The notes below the pieces were generated by a model. It was not told the DNA's origin. It ran no database searches and worked only from the letters and a program-made list of their open reading frames with translations. Both the position numbers and the translations under genes were made by a program. From Pseudomonadota bacterium (GTDB lineage Bacteria; Pseudomonadota; Gammaproteobacteria; Burkholderiales; Gallionellaceae), in NCBI GenBank assembly GCA_021782365.1, contig JAJXVB010000006.1, positions 87,366-151,365 of the forward strand: DNA of 64,000 bases. Direction: 5' to 3'. Numbering within the stretch: the first letter of the stretch is position 1; every line of letters starts with the position of its first letter. This document shows positions 1-9,083 of this stretch, in pieces.

Positions 1-685
1 GCGAGTCCCGATCGAACCACCAGGCATCGCCTACGATGGCGTTCACGACCTGGCTCAAGCGCGGCAGGAATACCTCCGGCTTGCGCAGACCCAGCTTGTC
101 CATCCATGCATTCAGGCTCTCCTGATCCGCTACCTTGCTGTGGCGCGCCGCGACTCTTGCGATGAGATCGTTGGCGAGCAGGCTCCAGTCGCCGTGTTCC
201 TCGTCGCTAGCCCTCAAATCGATCACATAGCGCGCGGTGATCGCCGCGAGCGCCGCCCCGTCTGCATGATCGGGGGTCTCCTCCACCACATGGTCCAGCA
301 TCGCATAGGTGAGCTGCGGCGCAACCGGAAAGGTCACGGCGAGCCACACGCCCATGCCCAGCGCGGGTATCGATTGCGGCTGACCTGTCTGATAGAGCAC
401 GTTGCAAGCCTCTACCGCATCCTGCCAGGATTCCTTCTTCAGCGCCGCATCGAAAGCCCTGCGCGCGATCACCCAGGCCTCTTCCTTCCTGTCAAGCCAG
501 ATCAGGATCTCGGCGATATCGAGCTCAAGCCTTGCGCGCGTCAAAGGATCAGCGCCCGAATAAAGCGAAAGCTCGGCATTCTTCTCGCGAAGCTGCTGCT
601 CGAATTGCAACCTCTCCTCTTCGGTCAGGCTGTTGTTCATGTCCACCATGGGGACTTCGGGATCGATTTCATTATTCATAGTCAT
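1..685 (-). CDS. Conserved-looking protein of unknown function, C-terminus outside window
   Basis: This reading frame stays open on the minus strand from an ATG at 685 to the window edge, giving about 228 residues ([11 protein letters not shown]...). The ATG overlaps the TGA of pyrX as ATGA, which supports both the start and translational coupling. The protein is acidic and mostly helical in look, with a stretch rich in Leu, Ala and Glu (LTRARLELDIAEILIWLD) near residues 48-65. I see no signal peptide, no membrane segment and no catalytic motif. I do not recognise the family. Helical-repeat (TPR-like) folds are a possibility but only by composition. It is the last visible gene of the ruvX-pyrB-pyrX run, so co-expression with them is likely, but that says little about its function. 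Confidence 0.75.
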   Translation of the reverse strand, partial: MTMNNEIDPEVPMVDMNNSLTEEERLQFEQQLREKNAELSLYSGADPLTRARLELDIAEILIWLDRKEEAWVIARRAFDAALKKESWQDAVEACNVLYQTGQPQSIPALGMGVWLAVTFPVAPQLTYAMLDHVVEETPDHADGAALAAITARYVIDLRASDEEHGDWSLLANDLIARVAARHSKVADQESLNAWMDKLGLRKPEVFLPRLSQVVNAIVGDAWWFDRDS

Positions 686-1956
686 GCCTTGTAAACGATT
701 TGTCCGTCGATCAGCGTATAGCGGACCCTGCCCCGGACTTCCTGTCCGATGAAGGGCGTATTTTTTCCCTGGCTCCTCAATGCAGAGGGCTCGACGCGCC
801 AATAGGTCTCTGCATCGAATATGCAGATGTCGGCTGCAGAACTCGCGCCCAGATGTCCGGCATCAAGGCCCAGCACCCTTGCGGGATGAAACGTGACTCT
901 CGCCAGCGCATCTGACAGCGAAATCCTTTCCTGCTCCGCCCATTTCAGCATGAGGGGAAGCAGCAGTTCGACGCCTGTCGCGCCAGATTCCGCTTCGGCA
1001 AAAGGCAACTGTTTCGCATCCTCGTCCACAGGCGCATGATTGGTGCAGATCGCATCTATGGTGCCGTCAAGCAAACCCGCTCTCAGCGCCATGCGATCCC
1101 TCAAACTCCGCAAGGGTGGATTCAGCCTGCAATTCGTGTCGAAATAGCCTATGTCCATTTCGGAAAGATGCACGTGGTTGATGGATACATCGCAGGTCAC
1201 ATCGAGCCCCTGTTGCTTGGCCTGGCGCACCATGTCCACGCCCGCCGCGCTCGAAATCCTGCAGATGTGCAGCTTCGCATTGGTCTCCCTGGCCAGGGAC
1301 AGCATCGTGGAAAGTGCGATGGTTTCCGCGCACACCGGAATCGCGGGCAGCCCTGAGCGCGTCGCGACTTCTCCATCATGCGCAACCCCGTCGCGCGCAA
1401 GAAAGCTGTCCTGCGGGCGCAGCCAGACTGAAAAACCGAAAGTGGACGCATACTGCATTGCGCGATACATCACGCGCGTATCGGTGAGCGGCGCATCGGC
1501 CTGACTGAACGCGACGCAACCCGCCTCGACAAGCTCTGTCATCTCGGTCAGCTCCATACCCTTGAGCCCCGTCGTCAGGGCCGCGACAGGATAAAGGCGA
1601 GCCTGGTGCAGATTCTTGGCGCGGTGTTTCAGCATCTCGACAAGGCCGGGCTCGTCCAATGGCGGATCGGTGTCTGGCGGACAGGCAAGACTCGTGATCC
1701 CTCCCGCCACGGCCGCATCCATCTCCGATTCAAGCGTGGCCATGTATTCAAAGCCGGGTTCCCTGAGCCTTGCAGCCAGCTCGATCAAACCGGGCGCCAC
1801 GATCAGACCCTGAGCATCGATCACTTCCGCCGCAGAAAATCCGGCCGGCGCCTGACCCAAAGCCGCGATGCGCCCGTCCACGATGTACAGGTCGAGTTGT
1901 GCATCCACCTTGTTTTTCGGATCGATCAGCCGGCCGTTCTTGATGAGTATGTTCAT
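682..1956 (-). CDS. pyrX: Non-catalytic dihydroorotase homologue (PyrX/PyrC' type)
   Basis: This 424-residue protein has the class I dihydroorotase fold and length, but the metal site has been lost. The usual HxH of the N-terminal metal motif (HxHLRxPG) reads AARLREPG near residues 61-68. The histidine expected in the HVCHxS segment is Arg (LHICRISS), and the catalytic Asp of TDHAPH is Asn (TNHAPV). In proteobacteria such as Pseudomonas a comparable inactive subunit (PyrC') is needed for assembly of aspartate transcarbamoylase. The immediate neighbour here is pyrB, whose TGA overlaps this ATG as ATGA, so the same structural role is inferred. The working dihydroorotase is the class II pyrC at the other end of the window. 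Confidence 0.92.
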   Translation of the reverse strand: MNILIKNGRLIDPKNKVDAQLDLYIVDGRIAALGQAPAGFSAAEVIDAQGLIVAPGLIELAARLREPGFEYMATLESEMDAAVAGGITSLACPPDTDPPLDEPGLVEMLKHRAKNLHQARLYPVAALTTGLKGMELTEMTELVEAGCVAFSQADAPLTDTRVMYRAMQYASTFGFSVWLRPQDSFLARDGVAHDGEVATRSGLPAIPVCAETIALSTMLSLARETNAKLHICRISSAAGVDMVRQAKQQGLDVTCDVSINHVHLSEMDIGYFDTNCRLNPPLRSLRDRMALRAGLLDGTIDAICTNHAPVDEDAKQLPFAEAESGATGVELLLPLMLKWAEQERISLSDALARVTFHPARVLGLDAGHLGASSAADICIFDAETYWRVEPSALRSQGKNTPFIGQEVRGRVRYTLIDGQIVYKA

Positions 1957-2906
1957 TTTTTGTTTCCCGCCAAAACGCTCATCACCGCCATGCGCACCGC
2001 AATCCCGAAGGTTACCTGTGAAAGAATCACGGACTGTGAACCATCCGCCACGCGGGAATCGATCTCGATGCCGCGGTTCATCGGACCGGGATGCATCACG
2101 ATCGCATCGCTCTTTGCATAAGCAAGCTTCTCCTCGGTCAGACCGTAGTTCTTGAAGTATTCCTGGCCGGAGGGAAGCAGCGCGCCCTGCATGCGCTCAT
2201 TCTGCAATCGCAGCATCAGCACCACATCCACATCCTTCAACCCATGCGCCATGTCGTGGTAAACCTGAACCCCGAGATTCTCGACCGCAGTCGGCAGCAG
2301 GGTTTTGGGCGCGATCACCCTGATCTCGGGCACGCCAAGCGTCGTCAGCGCATGGATCTGCGAACGGGCGACGCGCGAGTGGAGCACATCGCCGACGATC
2401 GCAACGCGCAGGTTGTGAAACTCCTTCTTGTAATGGCGGATCGTGAACATGTCGAGAAGCGCCTGGGTGGGATGCGCATGCCTGCCGTCTCCCGCATTGA
2501 TCACATGCACCTCGGGCGCGACATGGCGCGCGATCAGATGTGCTGCACCGCTCTCGGAGTGGCGCACCACGAACATGTCGGCATGCATCGCGCAGAGATT
2601 GTCGACCGTGTCCAGCATCGTCTCCCCCTTGCTGGTGGAAGACGAGCCTATGTTGAGATTGACCACATCGGCGGAAAGGCGCTTTGCGGCGATCTCGAAA
2701 GTGGTTCTGGTGCGCGTGCTGTTCTCGAAGAAGATGTTGAATACGGACTTGCCGTGCAGCAGCGGAACCTTTCTGGTCTCCCGCCCCGCCGCATCCAGGA
2801 AAGAGGAGGCTCGGTCGAGTATGTCGAGCATGATGCGTATAGGCAAGCCTTCCGTGGTCAGGAGGTGCTGCAATTCCCCATGCTTGTTGAGTTGCGGGTT
2901 ATTCAT
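1953..2906 (-). CDS. pyrB: Aspartate carbamoyltransferase catalytic subunit
   Basis: PyrB condenses carbamoyl phosphate and L-aspartate to N-carbamoyl-L-aspartate, the committed step of pyrimidine synthesis, in the cytoplasm. The 317-residue protein has the carbamoyl-phosphate motif [13 protein letters not shown], the HPTQALLDM motif and the late HPGPMNRG loop. The start at 2906 (MNNPQL) was chosen because it lies within 8 bp of the ruvX stop and begins just before the conserved core; an upstream in-frame extension would overlap ruvX by over 80 bp. Its stop overlaps the pyrX start. No pyrI regulatory subunit is seen, which fits the PyrB-PyrX dodecamer type of enzyme. Confidence 0.97.
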   Translation of the reverse strand: MNNPQLNKHGELQHLLTTEGLPIRIMLDILDRASSFLDAAGRETRKVPLLHGKSVFNIFFENSTRTRTTFEIAAKRLSADVVNLNIGSSSTSKGETMLDTVDNLCAMHADMFVVRHSESGAAHLIARHVAPEVHVINAGDGRHAHPTQALLDMFTIRHYKKEFHNLRVAIVGDVLHSRVARSQIHALTTLGVPEIRVIAPKTLLPTAVENLGVQVYHDMAHGLKDVDVVLMLRLQNERMQGALLPSGQEYFKNYGLTEEKLAYAKSDAIVMHPGPMNRGIEIDSRVADGSQSVILSQVTFGIAVRMAVMSVLAGNKK

Positions 2907-3450
2907 GCAAGCATCCCCTGCCTGCCAGGACGCCAGCCTCCGGCTCGTCGAGATAGGCCTGCAATATCTGCTGTGCGGCATATTGGTCTATCCATTTTTT
3001 CTGCTCCCTGCCCGTGATGCCTTGCGTTTTCAACTGACTGCTGGCAGCGTGCGAAGTATAGCGCTCATCGACCAGCATCACGGGAAGATTGAATCGGCCG
3101 TTCAGGCGATTTGCAAAACGCCTGCATAGTGCGGTCAGCTCGTGTCCCGTTCCATCATCGCTAAAAGGCAGGCCGACCAGGAGCCCCGCCGGTTGCCATT
3201 CCTTGACGAGCAGCGCGATGCTGGCAAATCTATCCTCGTTTTTTTCTCCGGCTATCGTCGTCAAGGGGCGCGCGGTGGCCGCATGGGTATTGCCGACAGC
3301 CACCCCTATGCGTTTTGTTCCGAAGTCAAAGGCAAGCAGGTTACCTTCCAGAGGATTGAGGATTGAGGGCTGAGGATTGAGTATTGTTACCGCACAACCG
3401 TCTTCTGCGCCTGATCCTCTATCCTCAATCCCCGATGTTATATCAGGCAT
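2899..3450 (-). CDS. ruvX: Pre-16S rRNA nuclease RuvX/YqgF with odd N-terminal extension
   Basis: RuvX (YqgF) belongs to the RNase H-fold family that processes the 5' end of pre-16S rRNA. The core carries [13 protein letters not shown] with the catalytic Asp, the GLPFSDDGT segment and VDERYTS. The core is about 149 residues, the normal family size. However, there is no ATG, GTG or TTG directly before it: the nearest in-frame ATG is at 3450, overlapping the yqgE stop, and it adds about 34 residues encoded entirely by a heptameric repeat element (3352-3432). Translation may start there, or at a non-standard codon such as CTG after a GGAAGG-like sequence around 3342-3350. The start is therefore uncertain; the core identification is not. 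Confidence 0.88.
   Translation of the reverse strand: MPDITSGIEDRGSGAEDGCAVTILNPQPSILNPLEGNLLAFDFGTKRIGVAVGNTHAATARPLTTIAGEKNEDRFASIALLVKEWQPAGLLVGLPFSDDGTGHELTALCRRFANRLNGRFNLPVMLVDERYTSHAASSQLKTQGITGREQKKWIDQYAAQQILQAYLDEPEAGVLAGRGCLHE
3352..3432. repeat. Heptameric inverted repeat element, copy 1
   Basis: On the plus strand there are five consecutive 7-mers of AGGATTG type (3352-3386: AGGATTG, AGGATTG, AGGGCTG, AGGATTG, AGTATTG). A spacer of about 25 bp follows, then three inverted 7-mers (TGATCCT, CTATCCT, CAATCCC) at 3412-3432. The two arms could pair into a long hairpin. The element lies between yqgE and the conserved part of ruvX, so it either forms the ruvX leader or encodes an N-terminal tail. 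Confidence 0.75.
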
Positions 3451-4003
3451 GCCCGGCATCCTCGACCAGCATCGAATAGTTGACGCCGAGCAGCGCCATC
3501 GCCGCCCCCAGTTTCTCTTCGGCGGGCAGCCCGAATAGGATGTGCTCGTTGGCAGGCACCGTAAGCCAGGTGTTTTCGTTGATCTCGTGCTCAAGCTGCC
3601 CCTGTTCCCAGCCTGAATAGCCAAGGGTCACCAGGAAATGATCGGGCCCTTTCCCCTCCGCCATCGCTTCGAGTATATCCTTGGAAGTGGTCAGGGCAAC
3701 CTTGTCATTGATGCGCAATGTCGACTGCCAGTCCTGAGGATTGTCGTGAAGCACGAAGCCGCGCTCGACCTGCACCGGGCCGCCCACGTGCACCGGCACG
3801 TGCTCGAGCTCGGGATGGTTCAGCGGAATGCTGATCTGGTCGAACATCTCGCCCATCGTCAGACTGATCGGGCGGTTGATGACCAGACCCAGCGCTCCGT
3901 TCTTGTCGTGCTCGCAGATATAGGTCAGGGTTCCGGCAAAGAAACCCTCCTGCACGGCGGGCATGGCAATCAGAAAATGATTGGTCAGATCGAACTTGGA
4001 CAT
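3443..4003 (-). CDS. yqgE: YqgE/AlgH family protein (UPF0301)
   Basis: This 186-residue protein matches the YqgE/AlgH family: a start of the type LTNHFLIAMP, then LGLVINRP, HVGGPV, and LGYSGWEQGQLE near the C-terminus. The biochemical role is not established; the family is commonly found next to ruvX in proteobacteria, as here. The start at 4003 (MSKFDL) is the first Met before the conserved core; the longer open frame upstream overlaps chpA and is not family-like. Its stop overlaps the first possible ruvX ATG. Confidence 0.93.
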   Translation of the reverse strand: MSKFDLTNHFLIAMPAVQEGFFAGTLTYICEHDKNGALGLVINRPISLTMGEMFDQISIPLNHPELEHVPVHVGGPVQVERGFVLHDNPQDWQSTLRINDKVALTTSKDILEAMAEGKGPDHFLVTLGYSGWEQGQLEHEINENTWLTVPANEHILFGLPAEEKLGAAMALLGVNYSMLVEDAGHA

Positions 4004-4049
4004 GCCGGCATTGTATCCGGCTATGCGGTCCTTCACAATGTCGAAAAAA

Positions 4050-7000
4050 CTAGGCCTTAACGGGCAGCAACGAGGCGATCTGTTCGAGCAGTTCGTCTTC
4101 CTGGAAGGGTTTTCCCAGATATGCATTGACGCCCAGCCCCATCGCATAGTCGCGATGCTTGTCCGCCGCGCGGGAAGTGATCATGATGATGGGGACACTC
4201 CGCGTTTTCTCGTCGCTGCGCATCAGCTTGGTCAGCTCGAATCCGTCCATGCGCGGCATCTCGATGTCGAGCAGCATCACCTCAGGCAAGATCTCCTTGA
4301 GTTTTTCCAGCGCATCCACGCCGTCCTTGGCCGTTTCCACGTGATAGCCCGCGCGTACCAGGAGGCGGGACGTGATCTTGCGCACGGTCAGCGAGTCGTC
4401 CACGACCATGATGGTGGGCTGAGCCGCCGGCAATGTTGCTTCCTCAACCTTCGGCGCCTTGCGCACTTTGAAGCGCTGCTTCATCAGCGCGGGATTCAGG
4501 ATCAGCACCACCGCGCCGTTGCCCATCACAGTCGCGCCGGCGATACCGGAAAGCCTGGACAGTTGCGGACCGATATTCTTGACCACCGCCTCCCTGTTTC
4601 CACGCAGCTCGTCGACATGCAGGGCTATCCGCTGGTTGCCGCTGCGCAGCAGCAAGACTGGGTTGTATGGCAGAACCTCCGGCTCGCTTTCATCATCGCC
4701 TAGCAGGGTTGGCAAATAGCTGAAAGGATAGGCATTGCCTTCCCACTGGATTTTCTGCTCGCCGTAATATGTCTGCAGCTCTTCGGGCTTGATCTGGCGC
4801 ACCTGCTCGACCATGGTGGATGGAATCGCATAGGTTTGATCCGCCGCCTGCACCATCAGCACTTGCGTGACTGCAAGCGTCAACGGCAGATGGATCGTGA
4901 AGCGTGTCCCCTTGCCTTCTGCCGAGCTGACATCTATCCGTCCGCCCAGCGCCGTGATCTCGCTGCGCACGACATCCATGCCTATGCCGCGCCCTGCTAC
5001 TTCGGTCACTTCGGCCGCAGTCGAGACACCGGTCGTGAAGATCAGCTCTGCCAATTGGTCTTCGCTGATCTCATCGCTGATGTTTTGGAGCACACCTTTC
5101 TTTACAGCCTCTGCACGCAGGCCCGCATAATCGAGCCCTCTTCCGTCATCGCTCAGTTCGAACACGACCTCATTGCTCTCCTGACGCAGACTCAGGCGTA
5201 TCTCGCCGATCGCATCCTTGCCGCCATCGATCCTCTGCTGCTCGTCTTCGAGACCGTGCACGATCGAGTTCCTCAGAAGATGTTCGAAGGGCGCGGTCAT
5301 CTTTTCCAGCACGCTGCGATCAAGCTCCACATTCGTGCCTTCCAGTTCGAGGTTTGCGCGTTTATGGAGCTCCTTGCCGGTTTGCCTGACCAGCCGGTAT
5401 AGCCGCTCGCTCATGCTGCCGAAGGGCACCATGCGCACGCCCATCAGATTCTGCTGCAACTCACGGTTCAGCCTCGACTGCGCAACCAGCGCCGAACCGG
5501 CCTCGTCTATGTTCTTGAGCAGCGCCTGCTGAACCGTCTGCACGTCGTGCACGCTTTCGTTCATGAACCTCGTCAGCTCCTGCAGGCGCGTGAAACGGTC
5601 GAACTCCAGCGGATCGAATTGCTCGTTGTGTTCGGCTGACAGCGAAACGCGCGCCTGAATCTGGCTTTCCGCCTGGATTTCCACTTCGCGCAGCTGTTTG
5701 CGCAATTTGGACACGCTGCCTGTCAGTTCGAGCAGCCCTTCCTTGAAAGCGCGCAGCTCGGTTTCCACGCGCGAACGCACCACGCTGACCTCACCGGCCT
5801 GATTGACCAGACGGTCTATGATGTCGGAACGCACGCGCAGCATGCCAGTCTGTTGTGCGCGCTCCAATGCGGCAGGAGCAATTTCACCCTGTTCTTCATC
5901 AACGACAGGAGCTGCCTCTCCGGTTCGCAATTCCTCTAGCAGCGCATTGAGAAGATCCAGATCGCTTTCCAGTTCATCCAATGCCCCTTCCGCCAGCCTC
6001 TCATCGAGCAGATTGCTTTCCATCGTATGCGCGATATCGCCCATGCGCATCGCGCCCGTCATGCGCGCGCTCCCCTTGAGCGTATGCAAAAGGCGGTTCA
6101 AGAGATTCCGGTCTCCATCGGGCGCCTGTCGCAATCCTCTCAGGCAGTCGCCTATCTTGGGCAAAAGCTCGTCCGCCTCATCCAGGAAAACAGGCAACAG
6201 CTGTTCATCGATATCATCTCGCACCACCTGCTCGCGCGCATGAACAGGCTTGATCGGGGATGGCTCCTCTAAACGCAACTCACGCAGCGTTTCATTGATA
6301 TCCTTGTCCGCCTGTGCCTCTTCGACCTGCGCCTCTTCGACCTGCGCCTCTTCGACTAGAATCTTTTCAGGCTGCGGATTCTGTGCGAGCGAGGCTTCGG
6401 ATAACGCTTCCCGCTCGGCTATGATCCTGTCCTTGTCAGCCAGCACCCTCTGCACGAGTTCATCCCTGGCCTCCGGCATTTGCCTCTCGCAAATGCGCTG
6501 CACCATCCCGTCGAGCGCTGTCACCGTCTCTTCGAGCATGCCTTCCTGTTCGTGCGAAATCTCCTGTTCGCCTTCCATGTTGGCCTGCAGCCATCCTTCC
6601 ACCGCTGCCGACAGATGCACGACAGACATGAATCCGAGGCTGCGGCAGATTCCGGCCAGCGTATGGGCTGCGCGCATGAAATCGTAAGCCACCCGTCTTG
6701 GCTGTGTGGCCATGAAAGAAGCAAAATGCTGGCGCAATGCCACCACATTCTGGCTCGCCTCTTCGCTTGCTATCTTGAAAAGCGTGGGGGGGAGCGCGAT
6801 TTCGCCTATCAAAATGGATTGCGGCTCGGCGAAGTCATCTGCCGGAACGACCTGCTCGGGCGGCATCCCTTGCTCGGTCGTTTCGATCCCGGACACCGCC
6901 GCCTGCACATCATTTTCTACAACTTCAGGAGCCGGCTCTTGCGTTGCGGGCGGCGCCATTCCCTTTTCTATCTGACCCGCCCGCTCGACCAGATCGGCCG

Positions 7001-9071
7001 CTTCTATGATCGCGCAACCCTGCTTTTCGAGATCCGACACCCAGCCTGAAAAGGCATTTGCCGCATCCACGACGAAATGCAGCAAGCCCGCGCTGGGAGG
7101 CTTTCTGTCCTGGACGCACTTCTGAAGCGCGCGCTCGCATGCCCATGCCACCTCGCCCAATTCCTTCAGACCGACCATGCGCCCGCTGCCCTTGAGTGTA
7201 TGAAAACCGCGTCTCATCGTGACAAGAGACTCGCTATCCTCGGGATGCATCTGGCTGGTCTCCACCGTGTCGCGCATGATCCCCAGCACTTCCTTCGCTT
7301 CCTCCAAGAACACCTCGAGCAGCTCCGCATCGTCGTTTGCCGGACGCTCCGGCTCGGGGCTTGCCTTCTTCTCGGGCTCCGGCGCTGTTACGATCTGGGG
7401 CTGAGCTGGCGCCCGCCCAAGCCCGGTCAGCTCGGCCAGCGACTCGCGCATCGCATTCGTGTCCTCCTTCACCCCCCTGGTCAACTGTTGAAGATAGGCA
7501 TGCAGCGCGCTGACTGCCTTTGCGATCGCCTGTGTTTCTGCAGGTTTTGGCGCATGTTCCACAAAATATTTCACCAGCGTCTGAATTTCCTGCAACAGCC
7601 GCTCGGCGAGTTCAAGCGAAAGGATATGAAGGCCTCCGCGTATCTGCACCAACAAACGCTGCAGATTGACCAGTTCGTCGCGACGTCTTAAATCGCCGAA
7701 GAACAGATTGAGACCCTGCTCGACAAGGTCGAGGTTCGCCTGCATTTCGCTTGCCAAGGTTGCCGTCACCGAACCCTGCTCGGTCTGTCCGTATAGCTTG
7801 ATCAATTCCTCTATGCGCTGCGTATCCTCGGGCTTTTGATTCATCGCGGCATCGATCTGATCGGACAGGATGCGCGCGCGCTCCATGAAGCGCTTGTCTA
7901 TCGCCTCATATTGCGCCATGCCGCTGCGCCACAGCATCAGCGCCATCGCCACATCCTCGCCGATCAGGCGTGCGTACTCTGGCTCCCGCAGATGAGCCGA
8001 AAGCGCTTCTATTTTCTGGCTGAGATATTGAGGCGGACTGCGCTCTATCGTGTCGCTCTTCTGCGCAATGCCCTCGATGTACTCGACAAACTTGACGCAG
8101 GCGTCCTTGTTTCCCGCGACACACTGCTCCCAGTTGTCCTCCGCTTCCTGCATCTGGTCGAGAAGCTCTTCATAGGAATGCTTTTCCTCCGCATAGCTAA
8201 GCGCAACAGGGAAATACTGCGACAGCGCATATTGCTCCCTGATCTGCAAAATCCGCTCGGTCTCCATCTCGCTAAGCCCTATCAGGTAGAGCATCTCGTT
8301 CATCACGGCCTGCGTGTCGCCTGCGCGCCCTTTCAGAGCTGCTCGCATCTGCCGGTCTATTCTCCCCAGCAGTTTGCGCACGTTGAGATCCTGCGACACC
8401 ACCCTCGCGCAATCGAGCAGCCCGCTTGACACCCACCAGAATTGCGCATCTTCGGTTACGCACCTCATCATCTCATCGAGCGCCTGCTGCATCTCGGGAT
8501 AGGCCGTCTCCACGTCATCCTGTCTCAGCCAGCGCAACAGGGCGCGCTGGTATCGCCTGTGCGCGGAGACACACAGCTTTGCTGGGTTTTCTGGCCTTTC
8601 CAAATGCGCCAGCGATTCAGGCAAGGGCACTGCAAGATTGGGGAAAAACAGGTCCTGCTCAAAGGACATTTCCATGCCGCGCAGATGCTGCATGGCTTCA
8701 TATCTCGGGAATAGACGCAATGCCGCATTGTCCGCGCCTTGCATCAGCGCATCCAGATAAGATGTGAGCCCGTTCAATGCGCTTTGCAGTACGGTGCGGT
8801 AAAGAGGGGAAACCAGCGTGGCATTGCCAGCCAGCTCAGCGAGCACGTGATTTATTTCCTCGCAGAAGACGGCTACGCCATCCAGCCTGATCATCTTAAG
8901 CACGCCCTGAACGCGATGCAATTCTGCACGCACCTCATTCAACACATCCACATTCGCACCGGGATCATCGAAATAACGGATGATCCGCTCGTTTACCAGG
9001 CCCAGCGCCTCATCCATGCCAGGCTTTACAACCACAAGGGCTGCAGAATCGAATGTCGCTTGATTAGACAT
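4050..9071 (-). CDS. chpA: Chp-type hybrid histidine kinase/response regulator (ChpA/PilL)
   Basis: This 1673-residue CheA-like hybrid kinase signals to the type IV pilus motors through PilG and PilH. Three good Hpt sites are visible: FHTLKGSGRM (about residue 625), AHTLAGIC (about 800) and LHTLKGSARM (about 995). A degenerate Hpt-like segment lies at the N-terminus. A dimerisation/HATPase core follows with N box LLRNSIVHGLED (about 1270), DDGRGLD and GRGIGMDVV. Next come a CheW-like domain (about 1400-1530) and a C-terminal receiver domain (from about 1553) with VVDDS and phospho-acceptor Asp in LLDIEMPRMDG. A linker near residues 905-920 contains a tandem VEEAQ repeat. It is the last gene of pilGHIJ-chpA, 12 bp after pilJ. 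Confidence 0.95.
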   Translation of the reverse strand: MSNQATFDSAALVVVKPGMDEALGLVNERIIRYFDDPGANVDVLNEVRAELHRVQGVLKMIRLDGVAVFCEEINHVLAELAGNATLVSPLYRTVLQSALNGLTSYLDALMQGADNAALRLFPRYEAMQHLRGMEMSFEQDLFFPNLAVPLPESLAHLERPENPAKLCVSAHRRYQRALLRWLRQDDVETAYPEMQQALDEMMRCVTEDAQFWWVSSGLLDCARVVSQDLNVRKLLGRIDRQMRAALKGRAGDTQAVMNEMLYLIGLSEMETERILQIREQYALSQYFPVALSYAEEKHSYEELLDQMQEAEDNWEQCVAGNKDACVKFVEYIEGIAQKSDTIERSPPQYLSQKIEALSAHLREPEYARLIGEDVAMALMLWRSGMAQYEAIDKRFMERARILSDQIDAAMNQKPEDTQRIEELIKLYGQTEQGSVTATLASEMQANLDLVEQGLNLFFGDLRRRDELVNLQRLLVQIRGGLHILSLELAERLLQEIQTLVKYFVEHAPKPAETQAIAKAVSALHAYLQQLTRGVKEDTNAMRESLAELTGLGRAPAQPQIVTAPEPEKKASPEPERPANDDAELLEVFLEEAKEVLGIMRDTVETSQMHPEDSESLVTMRRGFHTLKGSGRMVGLKELGEVAWACERALQKCVQDRKPPSAGLLHFVVDAANAFSGWVSDLEKQGCAIIEAADLVERAGQIEKGMAPPATQEPAPEVVENDVQAAVSGIETTEQGMPPEQVVPADDFAEPQSILIGEIALPPTLFKIASEEASQNVVALRQHFASFMATQPRRVAYDFMRAAHTLAGICRSLGFMSVVHLSAAVEGWLQANMEGEQEISHEQEGMLEETVTALDGMVQRICERQMPEARDELVQRVLADKDRIIAEREALSEASLAQNPQPEKILVEEAQVEEAQVEEAQADKDINETLRELRLEEPSPIKPVHAREQVVRDDIDEQLLPVFLDEADELLPKIGDCLRGLRQAPDGDRNLLNRLLHTLKGSARMTGAMRMGDIAHTMESNLLDERLAEGALDELESDLDLLNALLEELRTGEAAPVVDEEQGEIAPAALERAQQTGMLRVRSDIIDRLVNQAGEVSVVRSRVETELRAFKEGLLELTGSVSKLRKQLREVEIQAESQIQARVSLSAEHNEQFDPLEFDRFTRLQELTRFMNESVHDVQTVQQALLKNIDEAGSALVAQSRLNRELQQNLMGVRMVPFGSMSERLYRLVRQTGKELHKRANLELEGTNVELDRSVLEKMTAPFEHLLRNSIVHGLEDEQQRIDGGKDAIGEIRLSLRQESNEVVFELSDDGRGLDYAGLRAEAVKKGVLQNISDEISEDQLAELIFTTGVSTAAEVTEVAGRGIGMDVVRSEITALGGRIDVSSAEGKGTRFTIHLPLTLAVTQVLMVQAADQTYAIPSTMVEQVRQIKPEELQTYYGEQKIQWEGNAYPFSYLPTLLGDDESEPEVLPYNPVLLLRSGNQRIALHVDELRGNREAVVKNIGPQLSRLSGIAGATVMGNGAVVLILNPALMKQRFKVRKAPKVEEATLPAAQPTIMVVDDSLTVRKITSRLLVRAGYHVETAKDGVDALEKLKEILPEVMLLDIEMPRMDGFELTKLMRSDEKTRSVPIIMITSRAADKHRDYAMGLGVNAYLGKPFQEDELLEQIASLLPVKA
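6310..6358. repeat. 15-bp tandem repeat inside chpA
   Basis: About three copies of a 15-bp unit (plus strand TGCGCCTCTTCGACC type) encode VEEAQ three times in the linker between two Hpt domains of ChpA. The unit length is a multiple of three, so copy-number change would keep the frame. Confidence 0.7.
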
Positions 9072-9083
9072 GATGGATCGCGC

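Noticed and set aside
140..694. 184-residue plus-strand open frame
   Set aside because: It is the antisense shadow of the minus-strand gene at 1-685, which has an ATGA-coupled start and better composition.
3352..3432. CRISPR array based on regular repeats
   Set aside because: The repeat unit is 7 bp and contiguous, with no spacers; it is an inverted tandem repeat, not a CRISPR array.
5803..6687. Ser/Arg-rich plus-strand frames inside chpA
   Set aside because: They are antisense shadows of chpA, low in complexity and without ribosome sites.
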